64,000 bases of DNA, from the NCBI GenBank assembly GCA_017163975.1, contig JAFFSR010000300.1:389501-453500 (forward strand), given 5' to 3'. How positions within the stretch are numbered: position 1 is the first letter of the stretch; each line of letters begins with the position of its first letter. Of this stretch, positions 46,656 through 56,404 are shown in pieces. The DNA comes from Anastatus disparis (taxonomy: Eukaryota > Arthropoda > Insecta > Hymenoptera > Eupelmidae). A program made the position numbers and the translations under genes. Under the pieces are notes generated by a model. The model had not been told where the DNA came from. It searched no databases and was given only the letters and a program-made list of their open reading frames with translations.

Positions 46656-48446
46656 ATGATAAGCAAACAGTTAAATGTAGAGCCCCTATGGATTTCTGAG
46701 CATATATGTAGGAATAATGTTTTTAGAGCAGCGGATGAAATAGTCCAAATAGTAAACCGACTATCTGCGGAGCAGCTCTTTAGATACAGCGAGCGAGGAG
46801 TGAGCATGGCCGGAAGTATTTCGATGTTCAAAGAACGAGTTTCACGATATGAGCTTAGACGACATCTCGGCGAAAGAGCTGCCGCTTGTAAAATAATAAT
46901 AGATGAGGTGACATATGATTCGCGGCTAGAATTTATTAACCTCCCAACAGAGCAAAGTGCGTGCAATCAATTCGCTTATCCCTCGAATAGCTTAGAAAAT
47001 CCTATTCCTCCTAGCAATAGCAACGCAACTATTCACCCATCGACGACGTGTACCACTACTACATGTCCTTCTTTTAGTACAGCGAGCATACCTCATACTG
47101 TGAGAGCAACTAATTCCCTTCCTACTATTACTGCAACGACGTACCATGGAGGAAATAATAGCACACCAACTCCTCATTTTTATCCATACTCGTATCTCCC
47201 TTGTTATCCTAGTCCATGGAGTCACGTCCCGTATATTGCAGCACCTTCTAGATATCTGCCCGTCTCACAACCTTTAAATCCTATAAATCAACCCCCTGCA
47301 CCAGAGCATACAAGTTATGCTAATAATTTCAGAGAACTGCAATGGTTGAAGCAGAAAGAAGAGACTTGCAGAGCCCAGAAAAACGTATGCCGACCCCCTC
47401 CAGCTCCGGATGAATCCTTATTCCCCACTACAGCTTACACTGGTACAAATTCGACTAACTTGAGCGAGCCAGCTTTGATTTCTCCCCTTAACTTTGAAGA
47501 TGCTACGATGCATTCACACCCAATACCAGTGTTAGCATCAATTACTAGCAATCACCCTGTAACCCCTTTAGCTAAGACGTCAAATAAGAGCGAGCGCGTA
47601 CAGAAGGAAAATCGTCGCCCCAAACGAAGAGCAAAGAGTAAAACTCGAATAACGAGCCGAGCCAATAAAGGAGATCCAAAGACGAACCTACCGCCAATTA
47701 GGAAAAACTTTTGGCGAAAGCAGGTAGAGCCGTGCTTCAGGTGCAGTAGCTTAGGACACTGGCTGCGAGAATGTTCTCAGCCTATGAAGTGCTATGGCTG
47801 TGGACAAATCAACGTACGGATCCGCAACTGCACCAAGTGTCAACCAAACGAGCGAGCAGAGCAGAGCAAGGGCGAACAAGCAGAGCCAAACCAGAGCGAT
47901 CGAGCAGGGCAGAGCAAGAGCGCTCGAGCAGAGCAAAGTAAGAGCCTGCGAGCAGAGCAAACTAAAAGCAAGCGAGCAGAGCAGAGTAAGAGCGAGCAAG
48001 CAGAGCAGAGCAAGTGCGAAGCAGAGCACAACAATAGCGAGCGTGCAGAGCATTCACAGAGCAAGCGAGCAGTGCCAAATCAGAGTATGCGAGCAGAGCA
48101 CGTAAAAAATGAGCGAGCAGAGAAGAGCAAGAGCAAGGAAGTAGAGCCAAACCAGAGCATGCGAGCAGAGCAGAGCAAGAGCGAGCGAGCAGAACAAAAT
48201 AAAAGCATGCGAGCAGAGCAGAGCAAGAGCGGGCGAGCAGAGCCAAAACAGAGTGAGCGAGCAGAGCTAAATGAGAGCATGCGAGCAGAGCATAGCAAGA
48301 GCGAGCGAGCAGAGCACAACTACTATCTCCCAAATTTTAGCTATGCAGAGTATATCTCTGCTACATTGCGCGAAAAAGCAACCCATCGACCTGAGCCCCC
48401 AATTCAGCAAAACCCTTTTATACCATCATTAACATGCCTATATTAA
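46656..48446 (+). CDS. gag: Gag of the LTR retrotransposon, with zinc knuckles and an expanded 8-residue repeat
   Basis: A 596-aa intact frame; the first ATG is at 46656. The N-terminal ~100 residues are helical (FRAADEIVQIVNRLSAEQLF). The middle is Pro/Ser/Thr/Tyr-rich (residues ~110-300). A basic stretch leads to a CCHC knuckle, CFRCSSLGHWLREC, and a second Cys cluster, CYGCGQ...CTKC, in which the His is absent. After it, a ~155-residue stretch of RAEQSKSE-type octamers is encoded by 24-bp tandem repeats, then a short unique C-terminus. Role in the family: forms the particle and binds RNA. The intact frame with near-identical LTRs indicates a recent insertion. The octamer array is unusual for Gag. 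Confidence 0.8.
   Translation: MISKQLNVEPLWISEHICRNNVFRAADEIVQIVNRLSAEQLFRYSERGVSMAGSISMFKERVSRYELRRHLGERAAACKIIIDEVTYDSRLEFINLPTEQSACNQFAYPSNSLENPIPPSNSNATIHPSTTCTTTTCPSFSTASIPHTVRATNSLPTITATTYHGGNNSTPTPHFYPYSYLPCYPSPWSHVPYIAAPSRYLPVSQPLNPINQPPAPEHTSYANNFRELQWLKQKEETCRAQKNVCRPPPAPDESLFPTTAYTGTNSTNLSEPALISPLNFEDATMHSHPIPVLASITSNHPVTPLAKTSNKSERVQKENRRPKRRAKSKTRITSRANKGDPKTNLPPIRKNFWRKQVEPCFRCSSLGHWLRECSQPMKCYGCGQINVRIRNCTKCQPNERAEQSKGEQAEPNQSDRAGQSKSARAEQSKSLRAEQTKSKRAEQSKSEQAEQSKCEAEHNNSERAEHSQSKRAVPNQSMRAEHVKNERAEKSKSKEVEPNQSMRAEQSKSERAEQNKSMRAEQSKSGRAEPKQSERAELNESMRAEHSKSERAEHNYYLPNFSYAEYISATLREKATHRPEPPIQQNPFIPSLTCLY
47848..48316 (+). repeat. 24-bp coding minisatellite in gag
   Basis: About nineteen units of CGAGCAGAGCAGAGCAAGAG followed by a variable tetramer, in frame with gag. 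Because the unit is a multiple of three and free of stops in most frames, long false open frames also appear on the opposite strand (Leu/Ala/Cys/Ser-rich). Confidence 0.9.
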
Positions 48447-49258
48447 CCCTCCAGCATCACATTTAGCTATTTAAAATCCTTACCGACTAAACTCGCGACC
48501 CATTCAGCTGATCCATTATTTGAGCATTTGCGTCTTTATTAAATTACCCCTTTTCTTTTGCTATTTAAGTATTCCTTATACACATTGTACTGACATTCCT
48601 AACTATTCACACTGACACATGAGCAAGTGCAACATTTTATTTTTATGCATTACTATTACGTAATTAAGAGCAAAATCTATAAAAAGAATATTTTTTTTGT
48701 GCATTTGAAAAATTGCTGCAAAATATTAATTATAAAATAATTAATCTTATAAAATCATAGTATGCATCGACACATACCATCAGAGCGTCACCTTTCAGTG
48801 AGTAAACACTTTAATTTTTATTTTTATTTTCAATTTCTAATTTTGTTATACGAAATGTAATTTTAATATTTTTTTGGTATGTGTATGAATGAAATACATG
48901 TAAGAATGGGCTATGAGTGTTATTTTCTTTAACTTTAAGATAACTAGTTTTAAGATTTGTAATTTTTGTATATAATATATGGATAAGCCAGTCGCGTCGT
49001 TTTAAATTAAGCAAACTCATACAGCGTGTAACACTTACACCTAATTTAGCTAAAAGTCAGCAGATACAGCAGAAGAAAAAGTTTATAGATACACTTCACA
49101 CCACTGCAGATAACACCGGTTATCTTAATTTAAGCCTTAATACTTTTCTTTTCTCTATATAAATTTTCTTTTTTTTGTTTTAGTTTAGCTTATGCCTTTT
49201 TTTTCTCGTTTGACGAAAGTATCCGGTTCCACCGTATACTTCCGTGTGGTGGGGGGAT
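48447..49258 (+). other. 3' internal region of the gag-only retrotransposon
   Basis: No gene. AT-rich, ending in the polypurine tract GTGGTGGGGGGAT immediately before the 3' LTR. This is where pol would be expected if the element were complete. Confidence 0.6.
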
Positions 49259-50105
49259 TGTAACATGGCAGATTGGCCATATTACTTTTATGTATATTTG
49301 TGGCGCATATAGCCGACAGAAGGGAGCATCTAGCTACGGGCAAGACGGAAAGCAGACCACGCGAGTCAAATATTTAAGAGCATAACCCAAAATCGTTGGC
49401 ACACACGTGCGAATTTATAAAGCACGTATAATGTGCACTGAGATAGCTAGCGAGCAGCTTGACTCGAGTAGCTGAGCTTGGGTCCGTTTAGGATCGTTTG
49501 TCTCTCTCTTGCGGCGCGCGCAGCGTACAGCAAGAGAGATGAAGCTGAGCATAGACGAGAAGGAATATCATTATTATTCCTTCTGTCGCCGGCGTCCGAT
49601 AAAGAGCGTTTCGGCTTGCGATATCGAGTAGTATTAATTTTGTGCGTGCGAATATCGTAAGCTTGAGTGAGCGAGAATAGATAAATTCACTATTCTCAAA
49701 GTTATTTTATTGTGCTCAAAATTGTTGCGAGTGCACGATTGCTAATTAAACTTATATAATTTATTTTTGTCTTTTACGACGTGTGTGCCGGGCGATCGCG
49801 TGCGCGTTTTATTGCATATATTCCCTTCGTGCTTTTCTAATTCGTTATTTTCTTGTGTGTTTATTGCTCGTGTCCCTTTTAGCTTACGTTTTTGTAATAT
49901 TTGCTTTTCGTCGTGCCAATAGTTATTTAATTAAAGCAAGCGGCGTCGCGTACGCTATACGCGGCTGGCGTCCATTTTGAGCGAGCGTACGATTACTGTA
50001 CATATTTCTTAAATAAAGTTTCTCTTATTATTTGTTACTTAATTAATTATAGCTTATATATTTTTATAAATTTAGTGCAACCTCCTGATCCCCAGGGTTG
50101 TCACA
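49259..50105 (+). repeat. 3' LTR of the gag-only retrotransposon
   Basis: 847 bp, equal in length to the 5' LTR and identical apart from one noted base. Followed by the target duplicate TCGT (50106-50109). Confidence 0.9.
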
Positions 50106-50109
50106 TCGT

Positions 50110-50700
50110 GAATTTTAAAATTTGTAATTTGTGTATGAATCATCAGATAAGATAAGGATGTTCGTGTGCTTTCAGTAGCATGTATGATGACTTATACCGT
50201 AATTACAATTTTTAAAATCAATCAATTTTTAATATAATTGATTTCTTAGGATGCCATTTGATTTCTTATGTTCAGATTATTATATGTTCAAAAAAATCAG
50301 CTTTCTAGGATCAATAGATCAAGAATCGATACATGATCGATTATCTATTGATCTAATAAAAATATCAAGGTGATTTTTGATACATATTCCTATCCTTGAA
50401 GATGATACCAAAATGCAGACTTATCTTTTATCCACATGCGGATTTTAACTCTGCAATTTTTACGAGAATTTCAAATGTATTTTTTTTTAATTTCCCATAG
50501 ACTAACCACAGCTGCATTGTAACAATATTGGTTTAAAAGTGCTGATGTAGATGTTTTATAGAATCATGACGGCCTATTGCAGCTGTGTATTTTTGTTTTG
50601 ATTTTTAGCAGAAAACTACACGTGTGAAAGAAACTTTCTTTCACACGTCAAATTTTGATGTTATTAGATCATCGGTATATGATTAAGATAGGAGGATGAC
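50110..50700. repeat. Remainder of the ~330-bp tandem array and Polinton spacer
   Basis: The sequence directly continues the unit broken at 44596 (GAATTTTAAAATTTGTAATT follows the TSD as it does at 44271) and runs to about 50390, including a third CAGCTTTCTAGGATCAATAG. A short hairpin with ACACGTGTGAAAG/CTTTCACACGT lies at about 50619-50648. No gene. Confidence 0.65.
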
Positions 50701-50715
50701 ACTAAGATCAAGACA

Positions 50716-51186
50716 ATGATTTTAGTGTTTAAGATGTTGCCGGACGATAAAGAGCCTCCCGAGGGTGATGGAGAGGACCCTAATCCTCTCCCCGCGCTAG
50801 AGCCGGCAACTGTACCGCCGGAACCGATCGGATACGTGCATCTTGTGATGATCCGACGGATGCGGATGTACCCGCAATTCCGCAATTTTGACTTCTCCGG
50901 TTTCGGCGATAATACGCTGGTGGTCCTCCTATTATGGGAGGACCACTGGCGTTTTTATTCCTATGAACACCCGGTGGTGTTGGACGATTTTTGTCGGCGG
51001 CGAAGCCGTGAGCCAAGCTCACTGGAGTGGCGTCCACGACCATTTATTAACGTCGCGCTGAACACCGCCGTTACCTCGGACCCGGTGTATCAAGAAATAT
51101 TCTTGACAGCAACACACTGGGCGAGGATGTTTTGTTGTCGGTATGAAGTGGCCGTGCGACTTCGCCGTCGACGGTTTGAATATTAA
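50716..51186 (+). CDS. Unrecognised 156-aa protein on the opposite strand of the Polinton
   Basis: An intact frame from an ATG. It has higher GC than the surrounding AT-rich arm and codon-like composition. It starts MILVFKMLPDDKEPPEGDGED and runs through a Pro-rich stretch (PALEPATVPPEP). A compact part follows with HLVMIRRMRMYPQF, TLVVLLLWEDHWRFYSYE and a C-terminal Arg-rich end (RLRRRRFEY). No known domain, signal peptide or membrane span. It is the only sizeable plus-strand frame in the Polinton's own sequence and lies in the arm where accessory genes would sit. It might be cargo or a captured gene; its function cannot be guessed. Confidence 0.5.
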   Translation: MILVFKMLPDDKEPPEGDGEDPNPLPALEPATVPPEPIGYVHLVMIRRMRMYPQFRNFDFSGFGDNTLVVLLLWEDHWRFYSYEHPVVLDDFCRRRSREPSSLEWRPRPFINVALNTAVTSDPVYQEIFLTATHWARMFCCRYEVAVRLRRRRFEY

Positions 51187-51407
51187 ATTTGTGTGTATTT
51201 GTGTAAAGTGAAAAACTGTGAAACTCAAAAAAAAACAGTGGTTAAAAAATAAAAAAGTGTTTTAAAAAAGTGAAAAACTGTGAAAGTGTGTTTTAAAAAA
51301 CTAATATAGTGCAAAAACTCATGGAAGTGCAAGGCGTCCAAAAAAAACTGTTGATGCTGATAAAAAAATGGCAAGTACCTTTTTTTATTAATTTATAAAT
51401 TTTTAAA

Positions 51408-51409
<2 letters not shown>

Positions 51410-51459
<50 letters not shown>

Positions 51460-51463
51460 GTGT
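51410..51463. repeat. TG microsatellite
   Basis: (TG)n run with one GC interruption, directly left of the hAT-type MITE. Confidence 0.95.
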
Positions 51464-51478
51464 TTTAAAATCAGGGTA

Positions 51479-51827
51479 CAGCGATGCCGAAAGTGGCAGA
51501 GTCAGAGAGGGAAATTCAAAAATGTGTAAAAAAAAAGTATTAAAATAAATAGTTTTCAAAATTTGATAATTAATAAATAATTCTAAAAAACAAAGTTACT
51601 ATAACAAAATAATTTTTTTTTCAATTTTTTACATTTTTTTGAGTTTAACAAAATTTTGTTTAACTCAAAAAAATGTAAAAAATAGAAAAAAAATTATTTT
51701 GTTATAGTAACTTTGTTTTTTAGAATTATTTATTAATTATCAAATTTTGAAAACTATTTATTTTAATACTTTTTTTTTATACATTTTTGAATTTCCCTCT
51801 CTGACTCTGCCACTTTCGGCATCGCTG
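51479..51827. mobile_element. hAT-type palindromic MITE
   Basis: A 349-bp near-perfect palindrome starting CAGCGATGCCGAAAGTGGC and ending with the complement. The exact 8-bp duplication TCAGGGTA flanks it (51471-51478, 51828-51835). An 8-bp TSD with termini beginning CAG fits the hAT superfamily. It inserted into the right end of the Polinton. Confidence 0.9.
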
Positions 51828-51832
51828 TCAGG

Positions 51833-52074
51833 GTACCACTATGGAGTGTCATAACAAACTCCTCCGACCCTTCTGCACATGACATCATAATAATATATAT
51901 TATTATATATATAAATATAATATAAATAAAAAAAAAATATATATATATATATATGTATATTACGGTGTCATAGTGGGTCATCCCGCTCCTGATGTCGCTC
52001 GGAGGTCATTCACCTCTGCGGAGGGTCAGGAGTGGGGGTTTGTTGTGACGCTCCATAGTGGTACCTATACTACT
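51833..52074. repeat. Polinton right terminal region, itself a palindrome
   Basis: The outer ~80 bp mirror the left terminal repeat. The inner edge (51833-51877, GGTACCACTATGGAGTGTCAT) is an inverted copy of the outer edge, so the last 240 bp fold back on themselves around an AT-rich centre (51885-51960). The left end of the element does not show this second copy. The TSD ATTATT follows at 52075-52080. Confidence 0.8.
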
Positions 52075-52329
52075 ATTATTAATTGATTCGAGAAAAAAAT
52101 AATATTTTTTTAGAAGAAATAGTATTGGTAGTTGTCGACTTAAAATCACGCATGCGCAGTCAAATATACACCGATAGACAAAGCTTTGTTTGTGTATGTA
52201 CACACACATGGCGTAAATCTGTGTCCGTTCAAGCTCATTAGAAATCCGGCAACGTTGCAATCGCGGTATATTTGATTTTAGTAATAAATAAACCCGAGAA
52301 GTGTTTAGTTTATTAGTGTAAAGGTAAAA

Positions 52330-55300
52330 ATGGATCAATTACGGGAGGTAAATGGAAGATTCACAACTCAGTCTAAATTGAAAAGAAAACAGCAAGTTTT
52401 AGAAAATTTCAATAAAAAATTTAAAATAATGCAAGAAAACAACAATGAAAGTTGCATAGATGGATGGCGTTTGGTGCATATTCAACAATTTGTAAAGAAT
52501 TTAAAGTGCCCCAAGTGCAATGAAAATTTTAATTTAGATAAAATTATAAGGGAAAAACGTTTTGACTTACATTCTATTTTTGCAATAAATTGTGATAAAT
52601 GCAAGAAAACAAATTCTGTTAGCACCGGAACGATTTCTACAAACTGTAATAATGAAACATATTATGATATAAATACTAATGACTGTTCTTGGTAAATATT
52701 TTTTATTATATTGATATATTAAAATTAAAATGTTATTATAATTCAATAATCACAAAATTCGTATCTCAGCTTAAATTATAAACAATATTTATAGGTGCTG
52801 ATCATTCTGGTGCAGGCTGCACTGCTTTGAATAAGATTTTCGCTTGTATGGATGTACCAAATATTTGCAAGGATACTTATAAACGTTATGAAAATTTAGT
52901 TGGCAAATCTATAGAGGATGAAGCTAAGAGTAGTTGCAAAAGAGCTGCCAAAGAAGAAAGGCGTTTAGTTATACAAAATATTGAAAAGATTTGTGAAAAA
53001 TTGTTAGTAAATTTATATTAATTTCAATACAATTATTCATTATATTATTCAATATATTTACAAAGATGTTTTATCTAGTTAACTATAAAGTTAATCATGT
53101 AATCTACGACAGATTTAATTTTTATAAAATATCTATTTTAGTTAAAATTGTATTATTTGAGAAAATTTTTAATGTAATTTATAAAGTCAAACTTTTTTAT
53201 TCACGAAATTGCATTAATCATAAAATATAAAACTTTATGGATAATAATCATAAATGGAGCACAACAGATTTATGGATATTTTTTAAATCGTACACTTTTT
53301 ATTCTTTTATATGTAATTTTAATAATTATTATACATACTTTCGTATAATATGTGCGTTATACATTAAATTTGTAAATATTTTACTTAAAATAGATTTTCT
53401 TTACATTTTAAAAATTGATTATAAGTTTTTTATTCAAAAATTTTATTTTTTAAATTAAATTTAACGTTGCTGTATTCATGCTATCATTGTGATTTTAACT
53501 TACGACAGAGATCGTCGGTATGTTTGTGAACAAAGCACATGAACGTACAGTGGTGCTTGTATTAGAAATTATTTATAAGTAACTTAAGAATTACTCTTCT
53601 TTTATCAGTAATAAGAAATGTTTTAAATTATTTATAAATTTTATGTTATGCATATAATTGTAATTATTTATATAAAATTAGAAATAATTCAAATGAATAA
53701 AATAATTGGAACCAAACAAAAATTTTTATTTTTTTACCTTTTTCCCTTAGGCCATCTCATATCATAGAAGACATATTCAAACTTGGATTCTCTTCGCGAA
53801 TATGCTGCAATTTTAAATTTGCCTTCAAATAGTTCCAGAGATGTTAACGTGAGAAGATTCGATGAAAAATTAGGCAATGTTAACAATATCATTATTTCAT
53901 ATGATATGGGGTTGAGTAAACGTGGCAACGGACGAAGTTACGATAGCCTCAATGGCTACGGCACTATTATCGGGTTTTTGAATGGAAAAATATTAGATTA
54001 CGCTACTTGCAATCGCCAATGCACGTTATGCGACTTAGGTCATGATAAAAATGATCACGATTGCCGTAAAAATTTTCAAGGTACGCTGCCATGTGCGCTT
54101 TCCATTTAGAACGTATGCTGTCCGCTTTTGGAAAGCACTCGCGCAACTTTAGCTCATATGTAACGCAAACGTTGAGTATAAGCCTCGTCCTTCGATTTAG
54201 GACGACGGTTTAGGACGTGTGTTGCACGGATTAGGACGTATGCTGCACGGAATAAGGAAAACATACATTCAAAACTCGAGCGCTGTTGTTTACCGACACG
54301 CGGCGCTAGTAGAGTACCAACCTTTTTTCAGTGTAGTACTAAAGCTATGGAAGCATACGCTAGATCTAATTAATAAATAACAGTAACATTTGTAAAGAAG
54401 TTGGTTTAAAGGTTCGAGTAGTAATAGGCGATGAAGACTATGGCTGCAGTACAGAAAGAAAATCCCAAAAATGTTTATAAAATTTGTGATTCTAATCATC
54501 TATTGAAAAATTTTGGAAAAGAATTATACGAGATGGCAAAAACTCATAAAGAAATTAACAAGACAAGCGTAATTAAACATATAAAAAAATGTTTTTCTTA
54601 CGCCATTTCTCAAAATAAAAGTAATAGCACTGATCTTGCGAAAGCTATACGCATCATTCCTGATCATCTATTTGATATTTACGAAAACTGTGGAGATTGG
54701 TGTAAACGAGGTACAGATTCTGAAAAACAGGCAGTCAAATTAAAGAATAATCAAGCTCTTTATAATGAATTGCAGCTTTAATTTGATAAATATGCAAATA
54801 ATTCAAATAAATTCTCTGTAGCTGCCTCAAGTCAAGGAAATGAAAGCGTAAATAATGTTATAGCGCATAAACTACCAAAAAATGTATATTATAGCAAAAG
54901 TGCTTCTGCGGATTACCGAGTTGCTAGTGCAGTCTGTTGTAAAAATGATGGAGAGGTTTCATTATTGAATATTAAAGAAAGATTACGAATTCCACCAGGA
55001 ACTCACACAGCTGCTTACGCGCATAGGTACGATACACAAAGATATAAAAGAAGTACGAAAACAAAAAACAGACTTGCAAAATTACGTCGGCTTCAATTAG
55101 CAAAAAAGCGAGAAATTTTGAGAAAAAATAATGAAAAATCTGAAGGCGTTACATACCAATCCAACTATGGAATTGATTTTGAAATTAATCTTCAACCAGA
55201 ATTGACCATTAATGATTCTTGTTATGCAGTAGTATATTTTGATTTAGAAACTACCGGACTAAGCATGAACGATGAAATATTTCCAATAGCAGCGATTTGT

Positions 55301-56353
55301 GATGACCGTGAATTCAATATTTATATACGTCCAACTTGTACAATTTCTTCTAGTGCAACAAATATAACAGGCCTAAGAAGCATTTCGGGAGAACTATATT
55401 TAAAAAATCAAAAGTTATTATGTACAGAGTTAAGAGATGCTTTAGTTGCGTTTAATGAATTTTTAAGCTTATCTAGAAAACTAAATTTACTTGTTGCGCA
55501 TAATTCCAAATTTGATGTACCTCGATTGCTTCAATCAATCATAAAAAATAATTTACATAATGAGTTTAATACAATATTGGGCTTTACTGATAGTATTACA
55601 GTTTTGAAAAAAATCTTATCCAGACAGGAAAGGCACTGGCAAGTTCCAGTTATCTACATTAGCTCAAGATCTCTTACAAAATGAAAGTTCAAATAAATTT
55701 CATGAAGCATTGTATGATGTAGAAATATTGAAAAAATTACTTTGTTACATTGATAAAGAGTCTGAATTAATTAAATATAGTAAATCATATAAAGAATGTT
55801 TATTAAGCTTACAATAAAATAATATTTTTGCGAATTTTTTGCGTAATTTTATACCTTTAAAAGGAATTATTTCACGCGATTTATTGAAGAAGATGGCTAA
55901 ACAAAATATTAGCCATGATTATATAAAAGAAATTTATAAAAATGAAGGCGAATTAGGAGTTGTTAGTGTCTTGACTGAAAAACTTGAAAATGGAAAACCA
56001 AAGATAATGAAAAATAAGAAAGTATTACAAAAAATTATGAGTACTTTGATATGAAAACTTGTTATTTAACAATCGTTTTGTTTCTCAATCGAGCTTACAA
56101 GAAAAGCTTACAAGAAAATAATATTTTTGCGAATTTTTTGCGTAATTTTATACCTTTAAAAGGAATTATTTCACGCGATTTATTGAAGAAGATGGCTAAA
56201 CAAAATATTAGCCATGATTATATAAAAGAAATTTATAAAAATGAAGGCGAATTAGGAGTTGTTAGTGTCTTGACTGAAAAACTTGAAAATGGAAAACCAA
56301 AGATAATGAAAAATAAGAAAGTATTACAAAACATTATGAGTACTTTGATATGA
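52330..56353 (+). pseudogene. MULE transposase fused to a DnaQ-type exonuclease, broken
   Basis: Coding blocks in family order. 52330-52692 has WRLVHIQQFV and two Cys-pair motifs (CPKCNENF, CDKCKK). 52797-53021 has GAGCTALNKIFACMDVPNI. 53780-54083 has IIISYDMGLSKRGNG, where the first catalytic Asp is expected, and CRKNFQG. About 54341-54780 has VVIGDED and CDSNHLLKNF. 54781-55684 has the PPGTHTAAYAHR linker and a DEDDh exonuclease (VYFDLETTGLS, VAHNSKFDV), continuing in a shifted frame with FHEALYDVEIL. The C-terminal domain then appears twice. Stops (54779-54781, 55815-55817), frameshifts near 54440 and 55630, and an insert at 54084-54332 show it is dead. I recall this transposase-exonuclease fusion from arthropod Mutator-like elements. 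Confidence 0.8.
54084..54332. mobile_element. 249-bp insertion in the MULE transposase gene
   Basis: GTA occurs on both sides (54081-54083, 54333-54335), and leaving out the segment plus one GTA keeps the coding frame. It carries TTAGGACG repeated four times (about 54197-54237). An intron reading (GT...AG) does not keep the frame. Unknown type. Confidence 0.45.
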
Positions 56354-56404
56354 AAACTTGTTATTCAACAATCGTTTTCTGATGAAAGAAAAATGTAAAA
56401 TTTT
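55807..56404 (+). repeat. 299-bp tandem duplication at the MULE gene 3' end
   Basis: Two adjacent copies (from 55807 and from 56106) are nearly identical. Copy 1 has TAA directly after LLSLQ (55815-55817) where copy 2 has GAA and reads on as LQENNIFANFLRN. Both then encode ISRDLLKKMAKQNISHDY. A further difference lies near 56031/56330. The high identity points to a recent duplication. Confidence 0.85.

Larger units (their letters stand above)
44601..50105 (+). mobile_element. Young gag-only LTR retrotransposon
   Basis: Two 847-bp LTRs (44601-45447, 49259-50105) start TGTAACATGG and end TTGTCACA. I saw one difference between them (44704 T, 49362 C). TCGT is duplicated at 44597-44600 and 50106-50109. 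After the left LTR comes ACTGACGCAACCAACGTGGGGC (tRNA-Lys-type primer site region, diverged), and before the right LTR a purine tract GTGGTGGGGGGAT. The only sizeable gene is gag; there is no protease, RT or integrase. It must have moved with enzymes from another element. It interrupts the ~330-bp tandem array in the Polinton arm. Confidence 0.9.
28738..52074 (-). mobile_element. Polinton/Maverick element, nearly complete, decayed
   Basis: A self-synthesising DNA transposon of the virus-like Polinton class. Ends AGTAGTATAGGTACC are inverted at the two borders and flanked by the 6-bp duplication ATTATT (28732-28737, 52075-52080), the size known for the class. It is 23.3 kb, or about 17 kb once the LTR retrotransposon (44601-50109), SINE and hAT MITE are removed, within the usual 15-20 kb. 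It carries protein-primed PolB, retroviral-type integrase, FtsK/HerA ATPase, adenain-like protease, both capsid proteins and a phospholipase-like gene, all on the minus strand. Multiple inactivating changes show that it is no longer autonomous. Confidence 0.95.

Noticed and set aside
47751..48333. Long minus-strand frames rich in Leu, Ala, Cys and Ser
   Set aside because: They are shadows of the 24-bp minisatellite coding for the Gag repeat.
44820..49980. Pairs of identical 60- and 65-codon frames
   Set aside because: They lie in the two LTRs and repeat because the LTRs are duplicates; no protein features.
51293..51559. Minus-strand frame with a His-Thr run
   Set aside because: Produced by the TG microsatellite.
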